Source: Pseudomonadales bacterium (GTDB taxonomy: Bacteria > Pseudomonadota > Gammaproteobacteria > Pseudomonadales > Pseudohongiellaceae). Taken from it: a stretch of DNA of 64,000 bases. Location of the stretch: assembly GCA_012103535.1 (NCBI GenBank), contig WLWQ01000003.1, positions 959,491 to 1,023,490 on the forward strand. The letters run 5' to 3'. Positions 43,326 to 54,734 of the stretch are shown piece by piece (within the stretch, counting starts at the first letter, position 1; each line of letters begins with the position of its first letter). The notes under the pieces were generated by a model. The model was not told the origin of the DNA. It did no database searches and worked only from the letters and a program-made list of their open reading frames with translations. The position numbers were made by a program, and so were the translations under genes.

Positions 43326-45524
43326 ATGAAGTTGGTCTCTTCAAAGAAAGCCATAACCATCAATTTAGCTTTTAGTCTATCCGCAGTAGCGACTACTTCG
43401 CTGCAAGCTGCGGAACAGGCCCATGATGAAGACGCCTTAGAAGAAATTGTAGTGACTGCACCGTTTGAACAATCAGAGGCAGAAACTGCATTACCAATCG
43501 GTATTCTTTCTGGTGAGGCACTTCGAGAAAAAGTTTTAAATTCTCTAGGGGATACCTTAAAAAATGAAATCGGTGTTGCCAGTGCTTCTTTCGGCACCGG
43601 TGTGGGCCAACCCATTATACGCGGCCAAACCGGTAATCGAGTCAGCATCCTGCAAAATGGAGTGAGTCTCACCGATGCTTCAAATGTTAGCCCAGACCAT
43701 GCCAATGGTGTCGAAGCAATGTTAGCGGACAGGATAGAAGTAATACGCGGTCCATCAGCACTACTCTATGGAAGTGGTGCAGTTGGCGGAGTTGTGAACG
43801 TAATTGATAACAGAATTCCAGATAGATTGATTGAAGAAACTCTGTTTCAACTGGAACAGAGTCATAACTCAGGCAGCGAGGAAGACAAAACCGTTTTTCG
43901 TCTAGATGCAGCAGTTGGAAACATTGGTATTCACCTCGATGGATTCAAGCGGGAAAATAATAATGTCGAAGTAAAAGGATTTGCCATTGATGAAGATGCT
44001 ATCTATGAGCTGGAAGAACATATTGCATCAGTTCTCGGCGAAGAGCATGAAGAAGAACATGAGGAAGAAGAGTTTGAGAATACTCGTGGCTTTATCGGTA
44101 ACTCCGATGGCGAAGCGCAAGGTGCCACAGCAGGATTTTCTTACGTCGTTGACCGTGGGTTCGTAGGTTTTTCCATAAGCGAATTAGATAACGAGTATGG
44201 TTTACCTCCTGGCTCTCATGCCCATCATGAAGAAGAACATGAAGAGGGCGAAGTAGAGGAAGAAGGGCACGAAGAGGAACATCATGAAGATGTAGAATTC
44301 GTGCGGGTTGACCTTGAACAAACCCGATATGATTTTAAAGGTCAATATGATTTTCAAGCTGGCTGGATTCAAAGCATTAGTGCCAATATCGGAATAACCG
44401 ATTATCGGCACCAGGAAATTGAATTCTTTGGGGACGGCGAGCAAGAAGTAGGGACATTGTTTGACAATGAAGGAACAGAGAGTCGATTTACCTTAACCCA
44501 TGTACCGGTAGGCTATTGGACAGGAGTGTGGGGTCTGCAACTTTCAGATTCGGAATTTAGCGCAGTTGGCGAAGAAGCCTTTGTGCCTAAATCTGACATT
44601 AGTTCAATGGGTGTTTTTGGCGTAGAGCGTTTCACGCAAGGAAACTTTACTGGTGAGTTAGGTGTTCGATTTGAAAACAGTGAAATTGATACGGGAGCAG
44701 GCTGCGATTTTGATGAGAATTCAACAAGTTTGAGTGGGAGTCTCCTTTATGACCTTGATGCGGATTCAAATCTATTGCTGGCAGCGGCCAGATCCCAACG
44801 AGCACCAAGTGTCGAAGAATTGTATTCAAACGTTTCCAATATTTCCTGTAGTCGCTTTGCCGACAATGAAGATCTTGTTCTTCATGCTGCTACCAATTTA
44901 TTGGAAATAGGGAATCCAAATCTCGATAAGGAAACTTCAAATAATTTTGAGTTCGGTTACCGTCGTCATGCTGGATTTGTAACTGGAGAATTCAGCGCGT
45001 ACTACAACGAAATTGATGACTACATCTTCTTGGATTTAAATGGTGAGGAAGTTAACGGCCAGCCTATTGCTGCTTATGCAGCAAACGATGCAACTTTTAA
45101 AGGGATCGAAGCAGAAATTTCATTCAATTTATTCGAAACCGCACAATCGAGTGCAGTGTTAAGTTTTTTCGGTGACAGAGTTGATGCAGAGTTTGATCGT
45201 GGAGGAAACGTGCCTCGCATTCCAGCATCGAAAATCGGTTCAGAGTTGCGCTATTTTGGTAATGACTGGAGTATGCACCTACATGTTACACATGCTATCG
45301 ACCAGAATGATCCGGGTCGATTAGAATTAGAAACAGATAGTTATACCTTAGTATCTGTCTACGCTGATTATCATTGGCAATTTGCCGGCGACAGCGAAGT
45401 TAAGCTGTTTGTAAGAGGCGATAATCTACTCAATGAAGAAGTGCGCAATCACGCTTCATTCTTGAAAAATTTCGCGCCGGAACCGGGAAGGGCTATTACT
45501 CTAGGCGTGCGCTACGAGTACTAA
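43326..45524 (+). CDS. TonB-dependent receptor, ZnuD-like (probable zinc receptor)
   Basis: The 732-residue receptor has a signal peptide (cleavage near LQAA), a TonB box (EEIVVTAP), a plug domain ([51 protein letters not shown]) and a barrel ending in [12 protein letters not shown]. Two outer loops are extremely His/Glu-rich ([13 protein letters not shown] at about 240 and [20 protein letters not shown] at about 300), as in ZnuD of Neisseria and Acinetobacter. This points to zinc capture at low supply. A small His/Cys exported protein precedes it. The ArsA/CC pair lies just upstream. Confidence 0.9.
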   Translation: MKLVSSKKAITINLAFSLSAVATTSLQAAEQAHDEDALEEIVVTAPFEQSEAETALPIGILSGEALREKVLNSLGDTLKNEIGVASASFGTGVGQPIIRGQTGNRVSILQNGVSLTDASNVSPDHANGVEAMLADRIEVIRGPSALLYGSGAVGGVVNVIDNRIPDRLIEETLFQLEQSHNSGSEEDKTVFRLDAAVGNIGIHLDGFKRENNNVEVKGFAIDEDAIYELEEHIASVLGEEHEEEHEEEEFENTRGFIGNSDGEAQGATAGFSYVVDRGFVGFSISELDNEYGLPPGSHAHHEEEHEEGEVEEEGHEEEHHEDVEFVRVDLEQTRYDFKGQYDFQAGWIQSISANIGITDYRHQEIEFFGDGEQEVGTLFDNEGTESRFTLTHVPVGYWTGVWGLQLSDSEFSAVGEEAFVPKSDISSMGVFGVERFTQGNFTGELGVRFENSEIDTGAGCDFDENSTSLSGSLLYDLDADSNLLLAAARSQRAPSVEELYSNVSNISCSRFADNEDLVLHAATNLLEIGNPNLDKETSNNFEFGYRRHAGFVTGEFSAYYNEIDDYIFLDLNGEEVNGQPIAAYAANDATFKGIEAEISFNLFETAQSSAVLSFFGDRVDAEFDRGGNVPRIPASKIGSELRYFGNDWSMHLHVTHAIDQNDPGRLELETDSYTLVSVYADYHWQFAGDSEVKLFVRGDNLLNEEVRNHASFLKNFAPEPGRAITLGVRYEY

Positions 45525-45913
45525 TTCGAATCTCCATCGTTGGAAGCTGCTGCGGTAGCTTCCGCGATTTCTGTTGGCACGAAATCGCCTTCGAAGTTGA
45601 CTAACTGATCGTCAACGAAGAAAACTGAAATGCGCTCTTGTCCGCGCTGACCGCCACCGGGTTGAAAGCTATAAATATAGTCCCAGCGATCTTGATGGTA
45701 GGGATCACGTACCAGAGGGGTACCCATGACGAAGGTAACCTGGCGCTTGGACATACCGGGTCGTAGCTGATCGACCATGTCCTGTGTAATGATATTTCCT
45801 TGGGGTATCGAGATCTTGTACACGCCAGGGAAATCCATGGAGCCAATGTTATTGCAGGCGATCAGCGTAGCGCCTAGTGCAACGAGAATAAGTGTCTGTG
45901 CGAGCTTCTTCAT
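45521..45913 (-). CDS. bamE: Outer-membrane assembly lipoprotein BamE
   Basis: The 130-residue lipoprotein has a lipobox (ATLIAC), then [38 protein letters not shown] and DRWDYIYSF, the BamE/SmpA core. It helps the BamABCDE machine to fold barrel proteins. The frame extends 31 codons upstream, but the ATG at 45913 starts the lipoprotein signal ([18 protein letters not shown]). It converges with the zinc-type receptor, overlapping by four bases, and is divergent from fur, the standard arrangement. Confidence 0.95.
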   Translation of the reverse strand: MKKLAQTLILVALGATLIACNNIGSMDFPGVYKISIPQGNIITQDMVDQLRPGMSKRQVTFVMGTPLVRDPYHQDRWDYIYSFQPGGGQRGQERISVFFVDDQLVNFEGDFVPTEIAEATAAASNDGDSN

Positions 45914-46043
45914 AAGTTTTTCTAGCGTATCCTTCAGGGCCTGACTGGCCTCTATCACGAGGTCCGGGCATAATACCCTACCTAAAAAGGTAGGAAAACT
46001 GTGCATTTACAGTGAAAGAACCTGATTCCTAACGAATTATTGC

Positions 46044-46075
46044 GTTACAACTCAAGTAAACTTGAATTGTAGACT
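46044..46075 (+). promoter_or_regulatory. Candidate fur promoter with an internal inverted repeat
   Basis: TTACAA (46045) and TAGACT (46070) with 19-base spacing are weak promoter boxes. TCAAGT-AA-ACTTGA (46052-46065) is a perfect 6-base inverted repeat between them, in the bamE-fur divergent gap, a sensible place for a repressor site. Confidence 0.35.
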
Positions 46076-46100
46076 TTTTCCCGACACTTGAGATCCATCT

Positions 46101-46526
46101 ATGGCCACAGAAAATCAGGAGCTGCGTAAGGCAGGCCTAAAAGTCACTCTACCCAGAGTAAAGATTCTTCAAATCCTGGAAAGTTCCGAGAACAAACACA
46201 TGAGTGCTGAAGATGTTTACAAGGCACTCATAGAGGCAGACGAAGATGTCGGTCTGGCAACGGTTTATCGCGTGCTTACGCAATTCGAAACTGCTGGCCT
46301 GGTAATGCGCCATCATTTCGAAGGTGGTCATTCTGTCTTTGAAATGACGCCGGTCGATCATCACGATCACATCGTTTGTAACAAATGTGGTCGGGTGGAA
46401 GAATTTTTCGATGAACTAATCGAAGAACAACAAGAAAAAATTGCAGAGAAATACGGCTTTAAGATCACCGATCACAGCTTGTACCTGTATGGAATTTGTG
46501 CGAGTTGCCAGAAAGAAGCTGACTAA
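46101..46526 (+). CDS. fur: Ferric uptake regulator Fur
   Basis: The 141-residue protein has the winged-helix part (GLKVTLPRVKILQIL, LATVYRVLTQFETAGLV) and the metal half (HHDHIVCNKCGRVEEF, with a second Cys pair CASC near the end). The Cys4 and His/Asp/Glu sites fit true Fur rather than Zur, and bamE-fur-recN is the conserved order. Fur with Fe2+ represses iron-uptake genes. The possible repeat before the gene may allow autoregulation. Confidence 0.95.
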   Translation: MATENQELRKAGLKVTLPRVKILQILESSENKHMSAEDVYKALIEADEDVGLATVYRVLTQFETAGLVMRHHFEGGHSVFEMTPVDHHDHIVCNKCGRVEEFFDELIEEQQEKIAEKYGFKITDHSLYLYGICASCQKEAD

Positions 46527-48196
46527 TTAGAAGCTACCATTTGTTCGGCATGAGCTAGTGACTCTTCACTAAAATTATCCCCGCCTAACATGCGAGCAAT
46601 TTCCTTTACGATTGCATCCTTGCCCAATTGCTCAATTTGAGTCAGCGTTGCTTTCTTATTGCTGTTCTTGCTGACGAAAAAGTGTTGATGACCCTGCCCG
46701 GCAACTTGCGCCTGATGAGTTACGCATAGAATTTGTGTTTTCTCTCCGAGCTTGCGCAACAACTCTCCGACGACCTTGGCAACACCACCGCCAATCCCGA
46801 CATCAACTTCATCGAAGACCAGACTTGGAATTTGGGAGGTTTGTGCGGTGATTACCTGGATCGCCAAACTTATTCGTGAAAGTTCTCCCCCAGATGCAAT
46901 TTTGATCAGCGGCTTTGCAGCCTGACCTGGATTGGTGCTTACCAGAAATTCGGTAGATTCTAATCCTCCCATGTTTGGGTCTTCGCTTTCTCTCGGTGTC
47001 AGACTAACTTCTATGCTGGCATGAGGCATGCCCAGGTTTTGTAACTGACTGTTAATTTGTTTCGCCAGTTTTTTTGCACCTTTGCTGCGCTGCCCGCTGA
47101 CTTCTTTCGCGATCGTTACAAATTGTTCCCGTAAAAGTTTGTCGTTGGCTGCTAGTTTTTCCATTTCTTCATCGGAGTTTTGAAAGCGGCTTAGTTGCTG
47201 CCGCAAATCATCGATGACTTTAACCAGTTTAGTAGGTGTAACTTTGTGTTTTCTGGCAATGGTGTGGAGCGCACTCAAACGCGCATTAACCTGCTCCAGT
47301 CTTTCGGGATTCGCTTCGAATTCGTCCTGAAAAGAACGTAAGTCAGACACGGCTTCGCTTAGCTGAATCTCGGATGATTCCAGTAAGGAAACTATCGATG
47401 CGATACGTTCATTCTTATTAGGTATCTCACGTAAGGCATTTAACGAGGAATGAACTAATGAAAGCACTGACTGTTCTTCATTCTCCTGGCACATTGCCAA
47501 GGCGGTGCTCACTCCTGTTAAGGTTTCATCGGCGCTATTCAGGTTTTTAAATTCTTTTTCTAATGTCGATACTTCGTCTTCGCCGAGATTAAGCTCATCC
47601 AATTCAGAAAGCTGGTATGCCAGCAATTGTGTTTGTGCTGAATACTCTTCCGATTGATTACTTAGCTCTTCCAGTTCTCTGGAGTTCTGCTGCCATTGTT
47701 TAAAGGTCGAAGACAGCTTATCTCTTAACTTTTTGTTAACACTGTATTCGTCGAGCAGCTTTTGATGCGTTGACTTTTGTAATAAGGATTGATGCTCGTG
47801 CTGACTGTGAATATCGAGCAGCATTTCCCCCAATTCTTTCAGGTTTGCCATAGTCACAGCGGAGCCATTGATATAACCCTTGGAACGACCGTCAGCATTT
47901 ACCACCCGTCGCAGTATACAGAGCGCGGCATCATCGGATTCGAGATCATGGCTTTGTAACCATTCATTGGCTTCGGTGATGCGACTGGTATCGAATTCGG
48001 CGCAGATGTCGGTTTTGTTGGCACCGCTGCGAACCACGGATTTATCGGCCCGATCTCCAAGGGTGAGCCCTAAGGCTCCGAGCATGATGGATTTACCCGC
48101 ACCGGTTTCTCCGGTGATAACGGACATGCCTTTTTGGAATTCTATTTCCAGGTGATCGACGGTGGCGTAATTCTGAATAGATAGCTGATGCAGCAT
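46523..48196 (-). CDS. recN: DNA repair ATPase RecN
   Basis: The 557-residue SMC-like protein starts MLHQLSIQNYATVDHLEIEF. Its P-loop GETGAGKS is at about residues 30-37. A long coiled-coil middle follows, then the signature ASGGELSRISLAIQVI, Walker B SLVFDEVDVGIGGG and the H-loop CVTHQAQVAGQGH. It helps hold broken DNA ends in double-strand break repair. The frame extends 18 codons upstream, but ATG 48196 begins the conserved core. It overlaps the fur end by four bases on the other strand. I saw no clear LexA box upstream. Confidence 0.95.
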   Translation of the reverse strand: MLHQLSIQNYATVDHLEIEFQKGMSVITGETGAGKSIMLGALGLTLGDRADKSVVRSGANKTDICAEFDTSRITEANEWLQSHDLESDDAALCILRRVVNADGRSKGYINGSAVTMANLKELGEMLLDIHSQHEHQSLLQKSTHQKLLDEYSVNKKLRDKLSSTFKQWQQNSRELEELSNQSEEYSAQTQLLAYQLSELDELNLGEDEVSTLEKEFKNLNSADETLTGVSTALAMCQENEEQSVLSLVHSSLNALREIPNKNERIASIVSLLESSEIQLSEAVSDLRSFQDEFEANPERLEQVNARLSALHTIARKHKVTPTKLVKVIDDLRQQLSRFQNSDEEMEKLAANDKLLREQFVTIAKEVSGQRSKGAKKLAKQINSQLQNLGMPHASIEVSLTPRESEDPNMGGLESTEFLVSTNPGQAAKPLIKIASGGELSRISLAIQVITAQTSQIPSLVFDEVDVGIGGGVAKVVGELLRKLGEKTQILCVTHQAQVAGQGHQHFFVSKNSNKKATLTQIEQLGKDAIVKEIARMLGGDNFSEESLAHAEQMVASN

Positions 48197-48267
48197 GGGC
48201 ACAGAGTATATTGGATCAGAAAGGCAAAGACAGCCAAATAATATCTGCAAAAATCCTCCTCCAATTG

Positions 48268-48295
48268 CTTGAAATTAGTGGCCTCAACCCCATAT
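48268..48295 (+). promoter_or_regulatory. Sigma-32-type heat-shock promoter before grpE
   Basis: CTTGAAA (48268-48274) and CCCCATAT (48288-48295) with 13 bases between them fit the sigma-32 consensus exactly. It lies about 96 bases before grpE. Confidence 0.85.
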
Positions 48296-48391
48296 TGCGG
48301 ACAGTGGAAAAAGTCTCTTGATCTAGATTCGGGGGCTTTTAGCAAGTCTTTGAAAATCTTATAGAAAATTTGATCAATCTCAGAGGGCAGT

Positions 48392-49036
48392 ATGAGCAAA
48401 CCCACTGCTGATGACGCAACAGGCGCAAATCAGGAAATGGATCAGGAAGAACAGGCAGAAACAGAATCCGAAAAAGAGGCAACTCTGGACGCTGTAAAAG
48501 GCAAAGAATCGTCTATTACTGAAGACCAGGAGTTAAATCTGGAGCAGGCTCTGGAAAAACTCGCAGAGGCAGAAGATGCGGCTGAAAGAGCTAAAGACGA
48601 CCTTATCCGAGTTCAGGCGGAAATGCAGAATCTGCGCAGACGCACAGAGCAGGATATCGAGAAGGCACACAAATACGGGCAGGAACGATTCAGTACCGAG
48701 CTACTGTCGGTGATGGATAACCTGGAAAGAGCACTGACCTCAGCATCTCAACACGAAGATGAAGCCGTCAAAGCGATTTATGACGGTGTTGATCTAACCC
48801 TGAAGAGTTTCACGGATTGTTTTGGCAAGTTCAATATCGAGACAGTAGATCCAATGGGCGAGCCTTTCGATCCCCAATTACATCAGGCGATGTCGATGCA
48901 GGATGCTCCCGATACTGAGCCCAATACCGTTATTGCGGTAATGCAAAAGGGCTACACCTTGCACGGGCGGGTAATTCGGCCAGCGATGGTGATGGTATCG
49001 AAAGGGCCAACACCGAAGATAGACGAGGAAGTGTAG
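48392..49036 (+). CDS. grpE: Nucleotide exchange factor GrpE
   Basis: The 214-residue protein has an acidic N-terminal tail, a long helix (QALEKLAEAEDAAERAKDD, then LRRRTEQDIEKAHKYGQERF) and the beta-wing end (AVMQKGYTLHGRVIRPAMVMV). It releases ADP from DnaK. It is preceded by a heat-shock promoter and is transcribed toward dnaK. Confidence 0.95.
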   Translation: MSKPTADDATGANQEMDQEEQAETESEKEATLDAVKGKESSITEDQELNLEQALEKLAEAEDAAERAKDDLIRVQAEMQNLRRRTEQDIEKAHKYGQERFSTELLSVMDNLERALTSASQHEDEAVKAIYDGVDLTLKSFTDCFGKFNIETVDPMGEPFDPQLHQAMSMQDAPDTEPNTVIAVMQKGYTLHGRVIRPAMVMVSKGPTPKIDEEV

Positions 49037-49108
49037 TGGGGATTTGGAATGCAGTTTATTCCAACGCATTAGTAACCACACAAAATTAGAGGAAATTTGC
49101 CCGAATGC

Positions 49109-49136
49109 CTTGAAATACCTGTAATCGGGCCAATAT
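49109..49136 (+). promoter_or_regulatory. Second sigma-32-type promoter, before dnaK
   Basis: CTTGAAA (49109-49115), 13 bases, then GCCAATAT (49129-49136), a close relative of CCCCATnT. It lies about 80 bases before dnaK and gives dnaK extra heat-shock expression apart from grpE. Confidence 0.7.
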
Positions 49137-49215
49137 TGAGGAATAGGTAGAAAGTGAGGCCAAAGCGCACAGATAACATCACTTTTAGACCAGGAATTAA
49201 GTGGAGATATGAACA

Positions 49216-51168
49216 ATGGGTAAGATAATTGGTATCGATTTGGGAACTACCAACTCCTGCGTTGCAGTGATGGATGGTGGTGAAGCCAAAGTCATCGAGA
49301 ACGCTGAAGGTGATCGTACCACTCCTTCCATTATTGCTTACAGCAAAGAGGGAGAAACTTTAGTTGGGCAACCTGCCAAACGCCAGGCTGTGACCAACCC
49401 GGACAATACACTTTTTGCGATCAAACGCTTGATCGGACGCCAGTTCGATGATGATGTCGTACAGAAAGACATCAAGATGGTGCCGTACAAAATTATTAAA
49501 GCCGATAACGGAGACGCCTGGGTTGAAGTGAATGACGACAAAATGTCTCCTCCGCAGATTTCTGCACAAGTCTTAATGAAAATGAAAAAGACTGCAGAAG
49601 ATTTCCTCGGCGAAGACATCAAGGAAGCAGTAGTTACTGTTCCTGCGTACTTTAACGATTCTCAACGGCAGGCAACCAAAGACGCTGGCAAGATTGCCGG
49701 TCTCGATGTAAAGCGCATTATCAATGAGCCAACTGCTGCTGCCCTTGCTTACGGCATGGACAAGAAGGCGGGCGACTCTACTGTTGCTGTTTACGACTTA
49801 GGTGGCGGTACCTTCGATATCTCAGTTATTGAGATTGCTGAAACCGACGGTGAACATACCTTCGAAGTACTTTCTACTAACGGTGATACGTTCCTTGGTG
49901 GTGAAGATTTCGATTTACGCCTGATCGATTATCTGGCGGAAGAGTTTAAGAAAGAGTCAGGCATGGATCTGCACAATGATCCGCTCGCCTTGCAGCGCTT
50001 AAAAGAAGCAGCAGAAAAAGCCAAGATCGAATTGTCATCTGCGCAACAAACTGAAGTTAACCTGCCTTACATTACCGCCGACGCTTCGGGTCCAAAACAC
50101 TTGGTACAGAAGTTAACCAGAGCAAAGTTTGAATCCCTGGTTGAAGATCTGGTTGAAAGAACCTTAGAGCCAGTAAAGATTGCCATCAAAGATGCTGATC
50201 TCGACGTTACAAAAATCGACGATGTCATTTTAGTGGGCGGTCAGACTCGTATGCCATTGGTGCAGCAAAAAGTTACTGACTTCTTCGGCAAAGAGTCTCG
50301 TAAAGACGTAAATCCGGACGAGGCAGTTGCAGTGGGTGCAGCGATTCAAGCTGCGGTACTTTCCGGCGAAGTTAATGACGTCTTGTTGCTTGACGTAACA
50401 CCTCTGTCACTCGGTATAGAAACTTTGGGTGGTGTAGCCAGCAATTTAATCGATAAGAACACCACTATTCCAACCAAGAAGACACAAGTTTTCTCAACGG
50501 CGGATGATAATCAAACAGCGGTGACCATTCACGTGGTTCAGGGTGAACGTAAACAGGCTGCATCCAACAAATCTCTCGGCAGATTTGATCTCTCAGACAT
50601 TCCTCCTTCACCAAGAGGCATGCCCCAGATCGAAGTTGCTTTCGATCTTGATGCCAACGGTATTTTGAATGTTTCGGCAAAAGATAAGGCAACCGGAAAA
50701 GAGCAATCGATTGTGATTAAGGCTTCGAGCGGATTGTCGGATGAAGAAATCGATCAAATGGTCAAAGATGCGGAAGCACATTCAGCCGATGATAAGAAGT
50801 TCGAAGAACTTATTACTGCGCGCAATACTGCGGACGGCTTAGTGCATGCTACCAAGAAGACCTTGGAAGAGGCTGGTGATAAAGCCACCGACGAAGAAAA
50901 GGATGCGATTAACAATGCAATCACTGCATTGGAAGAAGCACTGAAAGGTGATGATCTCGCTGAAATCGAAGCGAAGACAAAAGATCTCACCGATGCATCG
51001 ACAACTCTAGCTCAGAAGTTGTATGAGGAACAGGCTCAAGCAGCCGGTGCCGACGCGGGAGCAGGTCCGGGACCAGATGGCGAAGAGGCGGCTTCATCTA
51101 CAAATGATGATGCGGTTGACGCAGAGTTTGAAGAAGTGCAGGAAGAAGTAAAAGAAGAAGACAAATAA
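49216..51168 (+). CDS. dnaK: Chaperone DnaK (Hsp70)
   Basis: The 650-residue protein begins [17 protein letters not shown]. Its ATPase domain has [16 protein letters not shown] and [16 protein letters not shown]; the linker is [15 protein letters not shown] and the substrate domain carries the usual lid. The C-terminus [12 protein letters not shown] ends acidic. Length is normal. It works with DnaJ and GrpE encoded around it, and it is the host Hsp70 that an island-encoded J-domain-like protein could engage. Confidence 0.97.
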   Translation: MGKIIGIDLGTTNSCVAVMDGGEAKVIENAEGDRTTPSIIAYSKEGETLVGQPAKRQAVTNPDNTLFAIKRLIGRQFDDDVVQKDIKMVPYKIIKADNGDAWVEVNDDKMSPPQISAQVLMKMKKTAEDFLGEDIKEAVVTVPAYFNDSQRQATKDAGKIAGLDVKRIINEPTAAALAYGMDKKAGDSTVAVYDLGGGTFDISVIEIAETDGEHTFEVLSTNGDTFLGGEDFDLRLIDYLAEEFKKESGMDLHNDPLALQRLKEAAEKAKIELSSAQQTEVNLPYITADASGPKHLVQKLTRAKFESLVEDLVERTLEPVKIAIKDADLDVTKIDDVILVGGQTRMPLVQQKVTDFFGKESRKDVNPDEAVAVGAAIQAAVLSGEVNDVLLLDVTPLSLGIETLGGVASNLIDKNTTIPTKKTQVFSTADDNQTAVTIHVVQGERKQAASNKSLGRFDLSDIPPSPRGMPQIEVAFDLDANGILNVSAKDKATGKEQSIVIKASSGLSDEEIDQMVKDAEAHSADDKKFEELITARNTADGLVHATKKTLEEAGDKATDEEKDAINNAITALEEALKGDDLAEIEAKTKDLTDASTTLAQKLYEEQAQAAGADAGAGPGPDGEEAASSTNDDAVDAEFEEVQEEVKEEDK

Positions 51169-51212
51169 GAAGTTTGTAAAAGCTTCAATCTTTTACTAAA
51201 AACATATTTGCG

Positions 51213-51246
51213 AAAAACTAAGTCATCACCATGGCTTAGTTTTTTT
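51213..51246 (+). terminator. Terminator after dnaK
   Basis: AAAACTAAG ... CTTAGTTTT, a nine-base stem followed by a run of T. It separates dnaK from dnaJ, so dnaJ may depend on read-through or its own promoter. Confidence 0.7.
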
Positions 51247-51291
51247 GCGTAAAGAGACCGAGATTTATTTCAGGTAAAAACGGTAGGTAAC

Positions 51292-52407
51292 GTGTCTAAA
51301 AAAGACTATTACGACGTATTGGGTGTGGAACGCGATGCCGCGGGAGCTGATATCAAAAAAGCTTACCGACGCATTGCCATGAAAAATCACCCAGACAAAA
51401 ATCCTGACAATAAAGACGCAGAAGATATTTTCAAAGAAGCGAACGAAGCCTTTGAAGTTTTGTCCGATTCTGAAAAAAGAGCTCGTTATGATCAATACGG
51501 TCATGCCGGTGTAGAAGGTCAAACCAGTCAGGGCTATGCTGATTTCAGTGATATTTTTGGTGACATCTTCGGAGATATCTTCGGCGGTGGCCGCGGCGGT
51601 CGCAGCCATGTCAGAAAAGGATCCGATCTTCGTTATAACTTGGAGTTAAGCCTCGAAGATGCAGTAAAAGGCAAAGCCGTTAAGATCCGAATTCCTACTA
51701 CCGTCAGTTGTGAGACCTGTGATGGTTCAGGAGCCAAACCTGGCACCCAGGCCATAGATTGCACAACTTGTCACGGTCATGGACAAGTGCGCATGCAACA
51801 AGGCTTCTTTTCGGTGCAACAAACCTGTCCACGTTGTCAGGGCGCAGGCAAGCAAATAAAAGATCCCTGTAATACTTGTCACGGTCGTGGCAGTACCGAT
51901 GAAACAAAGACTCTGTCAGTTAAAGTGCCTGCCGGCATCGATACGGGAGATCGTATTCGTTTAACCGGCGAAGGTCAGGCCGGTGTGCACGGTGGACCCC
52001 CTGGTGATTTGTACGTGGAAGCTATCGTGCAACCACATGAAATCTTTCAGCGCGATGGCAGAGACCTTCACTGCGAAATTCCAATCAGTTTTGCTGATGC
52101 TGCTATGGGTGGTGAGTTAGAAGTACCTACACTCGATGGTCGGGTAAAACTGAAAATCCCTCAAGAAACTCAAACAGGAAAGTTATTCCGTCTACGCAAC
52201 AAGGGCGTAACGCCAATTCGTGGAGGCAGCCCTGGTGACTTGTTGTGCCGCGTAGTTATCGAAACACCGGTTAATCTCACCAAGCGGCAGAAAGAAATCC
52301 TCGAAGAGTTTAAGACAATCAATGAGGCAGAGGGCATCAAGCAGTCGCCGCGCAGATCGTCCTGGTTCGACGGCGTTAAAAAATTCGTCGACGGCTTACG
52401 CACTTAA
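51292..52407 (+). CDS. dnaJ: Co-chaperone DnaJ (Hsp40)
   Basis: The 371-residue protein starts at GTG 51292 ([15 protein letters not shown], with HPDKNPDN). A Gly/Phe-rich stretch ([15 protein letters not shown]) follows, then four zinc-finger motifs ([32 protein letters not shown]) and the C-terminal beta domains. It stimulates DnaK and binds substrates. Its 3' end overlaps the end of the convergent kinase gene by 12 bases. Confidence 0.96.
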   Translation: MSKKDYYDVLGVERDAAGADIKKAYRRIAMKNHPDKNPDNKDAEDIFKEANEAFEVLSDSEKRARYDQYGHAGVEGQTSQGYADFSDIFGDIFGDIFGGGRGGRSHVRKGSDLRYNLELSLEDAVKGKAVKIRIPTTVSCETCDGSGAKPGTQAIDCTTCHGHGQVRMQQGFFSVQQTCPRCQGAGKQIKDPCNTCHGRGSTDETKTLSVKVPAGIDTGDRIRLTGEGQAGVHGGPPGDLYVEAIVQPHEIFQRDGRDLHCEIPISFADAAMGGELEVPTLDGRVKLKIPQETQTGKLFRLRNKGVTPIRGGSPGDLLCRVVIETPVNLTKRQKEILEEFKTINEAEGIKQSPRRSSWFDGVKKFVDGLRT

Positions 52408-53400
52408 CCCAAAAATTTCTTCTGCGATCGTTTCATGCTGATCGGCTTCCAATCTTGGACCGAATACCGTTACCACTTGTGAAGAAGCCCGGCTGGCGAG
52501 TTTGCCGGCTGTTTCAAAATCCTTGCCTTGAGTAATGCCATAGAGAAACGCACCGGCAAACATATCGCCGGCGCCGTTAGTATCGATGGCTTTAACAGGA
52601 TTTCCAGCGATTGGGATGTAACGCTCCCCATCGTAGACAACAGCGCCGTCAGCACCCCGAGTAATAGCAAATTGTCTTGCTACTTGCTCCATGGCTGAGC
52701 AGGCCTTCTCAAAATCTTCTGTGCCTGCCCACAGTTTAATTTCTTGTTCATTACAAAATAAAAGATCAACGCCACCATCGAGAACGTCATTAACATCATC
52801 CTTAAAATACTCCAGCATCGCTGGATCGGAAAAGGTGAGAGCAGTTTTGATTCCGCTTTTGTTAGCAAACTCTTTCAGATTAATAATCGCAGCCTTGGCG
52901 CTGGGAGAGGTGACCAGATAGCCTTCAATGTAAATATAAGAAGATTCCTTCGCTGCTTCAAAGTTCATCTCATCAAGGGACAGGGTTTCAGAAACGCCAA
53001 GGTAGGTGTGCATGGTGCGTTCTGCATCCGGGCTCACCATGATCAGACACCGGCCTGAAGTGCCGTGTTCCCGAACGCTCACGCTGGTATCGATATTATG
53101 ATGGCCCAACTGGTCGAGAAAGAAATCGCCAGTGTCATCGTTAGCAACTTTACAGGCATAGTAGGCTTTGCCACCGAAATGAGTTAAGGCGTACATGGTG
53201 TTGCCTGCAGATCCGCCACCAGATTGCTTTTTAACGCCATAGAGTTTTTTTAAAATCCCAACCAGATGTTGTTGCTGTTCATGGGCGACAAGGGTCATGA
53301 AGCCTTTCTGTATTTTGTGTTCAGCAAAAAAGGAATCGGGTACTTCGAATTCCGTATCAACCAGTGCGTTACCAACGCCATAAACATCGTATTTAGCCAT
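52396..53400 (-). CDS. PfkB-family carbohydrate kinase (adenosine kinase-like)
   Basis: The 334-residue protein shows the first PfkB motif [17 protein letters not shown] and the second one [18 protein letters not shown], with the catalytic Asp in the GAGD motif. It is annotated as adenosine kinase in many Gammaproteobacteria (from memory); the substrate is a sugar or nucleoside. The gene ends inside dnaJ by 12 bases, on the other strand. It lies 24 bases downstream of hemL in the same direction. Confidence 0.9.
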   Translation of the reverse strand: MAKYDVYGVGNALVDTEFEVPDSFFAEHKIQKGFMTLVAHEQQQHLVGILKKLYGVKKQSGGGSAGNTMYALTHFGGKAYYACKVANDDTGDFFLDQLGHHNIDTSVSVREHGTSGRCLIMVSPDAERTMHTYLGVSETLSLDEMNFEAAKESSYIYIEGYLVTSPSAKAAIINLKEFANKSGIKTALTFSDPAMLEYFKDDVNDVLDGGVDLLFCNEQEIKLWAGTEDFEKACSAMEQVARQFAITRGADGAVVYDGERYIPIAGNPVKAIDTNGAGDMFAGAFLYGITQGKDFETAGKLASRASSQVVTVFGPRLEADQHETIAEEIFGLSA

Positions 53401-53424
53401 ACTGCTTTTAAATTCCTTGTTGAG

Positions 53425-54714
53425 TTAGTTAATCGCTGAGAAGGCTTTTTCTGCGGCGTCGAGAGTCTTGCTTATTTCTTCATCGCCGTGAGCAGAAGAA
53501 ACAAAGCCGGCTTCGTATGCCGAGGGTGCCAGATAGACACCGTGTTCTAACATGGTGTGAAAATAGGATTGAAAGTGTTCCGTGTTAGCTGCCATTACCT
53601 GGTCAAAGTTGGTAACTTTTTCTTCTTCACTAAAAAAGCAGCCAAACATTCCGCCAACTTGATTAGTCGTGAATGGAACGCCCGCTGCTGTGGCTCGTTC
53701 ATTTAATCCATCCAGCAATGTTTTCGTTTTTAGACGTAATTCTTCGTAGAAATTGGGCTCGCTTACAGTTTCCAACATCGCTAAGCCTGCGGCTACCGCT
53801 ATCGGGTTACCGGCTAAGGTTCCTGCTTGATAGACCGGTCCTACAGGAGCAATTTTTTCCATGATTTCTATTTTGCCACCAAAGGCACCAATCGGAAGTC
53901 CACCACCAATAACTTTGCCAAGTGTTGTTAAGTCAGGCAGTACACCAGTTATTTGCTGGGCACCGCCGGGAGCAACTCTAAATCCAGTCATTACCTCATC
54001 GAAGATGAGCAAGGCTCCCATTTCGCTACATTTTTCCCGCAGCAGATCCAGATAGTCCGGAATAGGAGGGACGCAACCCATGTTGCCGGCAATCGGCTCG
54101 ACAATCACGCAGGCAGTTTCTTCGCCATGGACAGCGAAATATTCTTCAACGGCTTCCTTGTTGTTAAAAGGAAGCACATGGGTCAGCTCTGAGTATGCTT
54201 GTGGCACGCCTGAAGAATCAGGTTCCCCTAAAGTAAGAGCACCCGAGCCCGCTTTAACGAGTAAGCCATCGACATGACCGTGATAGCAACCTTCAAACTT
54301 TACGATCTTATCTCTGCCGGTGTAACCCCGGGCTAATCGAATCGCACTCATGGTTGCTTCAGTGCCGGAGGTAACTAAGCGCACCTGTTCTACAGAATGG
54401 ACCATACTGCAAATTTTCTTAGCGATTTCTACTTCGGCCTCGGTCGATGCACCATAGGCAATGCCGTTTTCCAGCTGCGCTTGAATGGCGGCAACAACTT
54501 TTTCATGGTTGTGCCCAAGAATCAGAGGGCCCCAGGCGCCAACGTAGTCGATATAGCGATTGCCATCGACGTCTATCAAATAGGCGCCTTCGCCACCTTT
54601 GAAAAATAAGGGATTACCGCCAACTCCTTTAAATGCTCGTACCGGGGAATTTACGCCGCCGGGAATGTATTGAAGGGCTGATTCATAGAGCTGTTGTGAT
54701 CGAGTTCGATTCAT
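53425..54714 (-). CDS. hemL: Glutamate-1-semialdehyde 2,1-aminomutase HemL
   Basis: The 429-residue PLP enzyme has [34 protein letters not shown] and [17 protein letters not shown] with the PLP lysine. It makes 5-aminolevulinate from glutamate-1-semialdehyde in haem synthesis (C5 pathway). It lies in the thiD-thiE-hemL group and is near hemJ, so the haem and thiamine genes are clustered. Confidence 0.96.
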   Translation of the reverse strand: MNRTRSQQLYESALQYIPGGVNSPVRAFKGVGGNPLFFKGGEGAYLIDVDGNRYIDYVGAWGPLILGHNHEKVVAAIQAQLENGIAYGASTEAEVEIAKKICSMVHSVEQVRLVTSGTEATMSAIRLARGYTGRDKIVKFEGCYHGHVDGLLVKAGSGALTLGEPDSSGVPQAYSELTHVLPFNNKEAVEEYFAVHGEETACVIVEPIAGNMGCVPPIPDYLDLLREKCSEMGALLIFDEVMTGFRVAPGGAQQITGVLPDLTTLGKVIGGGLPIGAFGGKIEIMEKIAPVGPVYQAGTLAGNPIAVAAGLAMLETVSEPNFYEELRLKTKTLLDGLNERATAAGVPFTTNQVGGMFGCFFSEEEKVTNFDQVMAANTEHFQSYFHTMLEHGVYLAPSAYEAGFVSSAHGDEEISKTLDAAEKAFSAIN

Positions 54715-54734
54715 TGTTCTTTGTACTTACCTGG

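Noticed and set aside
48197..48391. LexA box before recN
   Set aside because: No CTGT-N8-ACAG pattern found in the upstream region.
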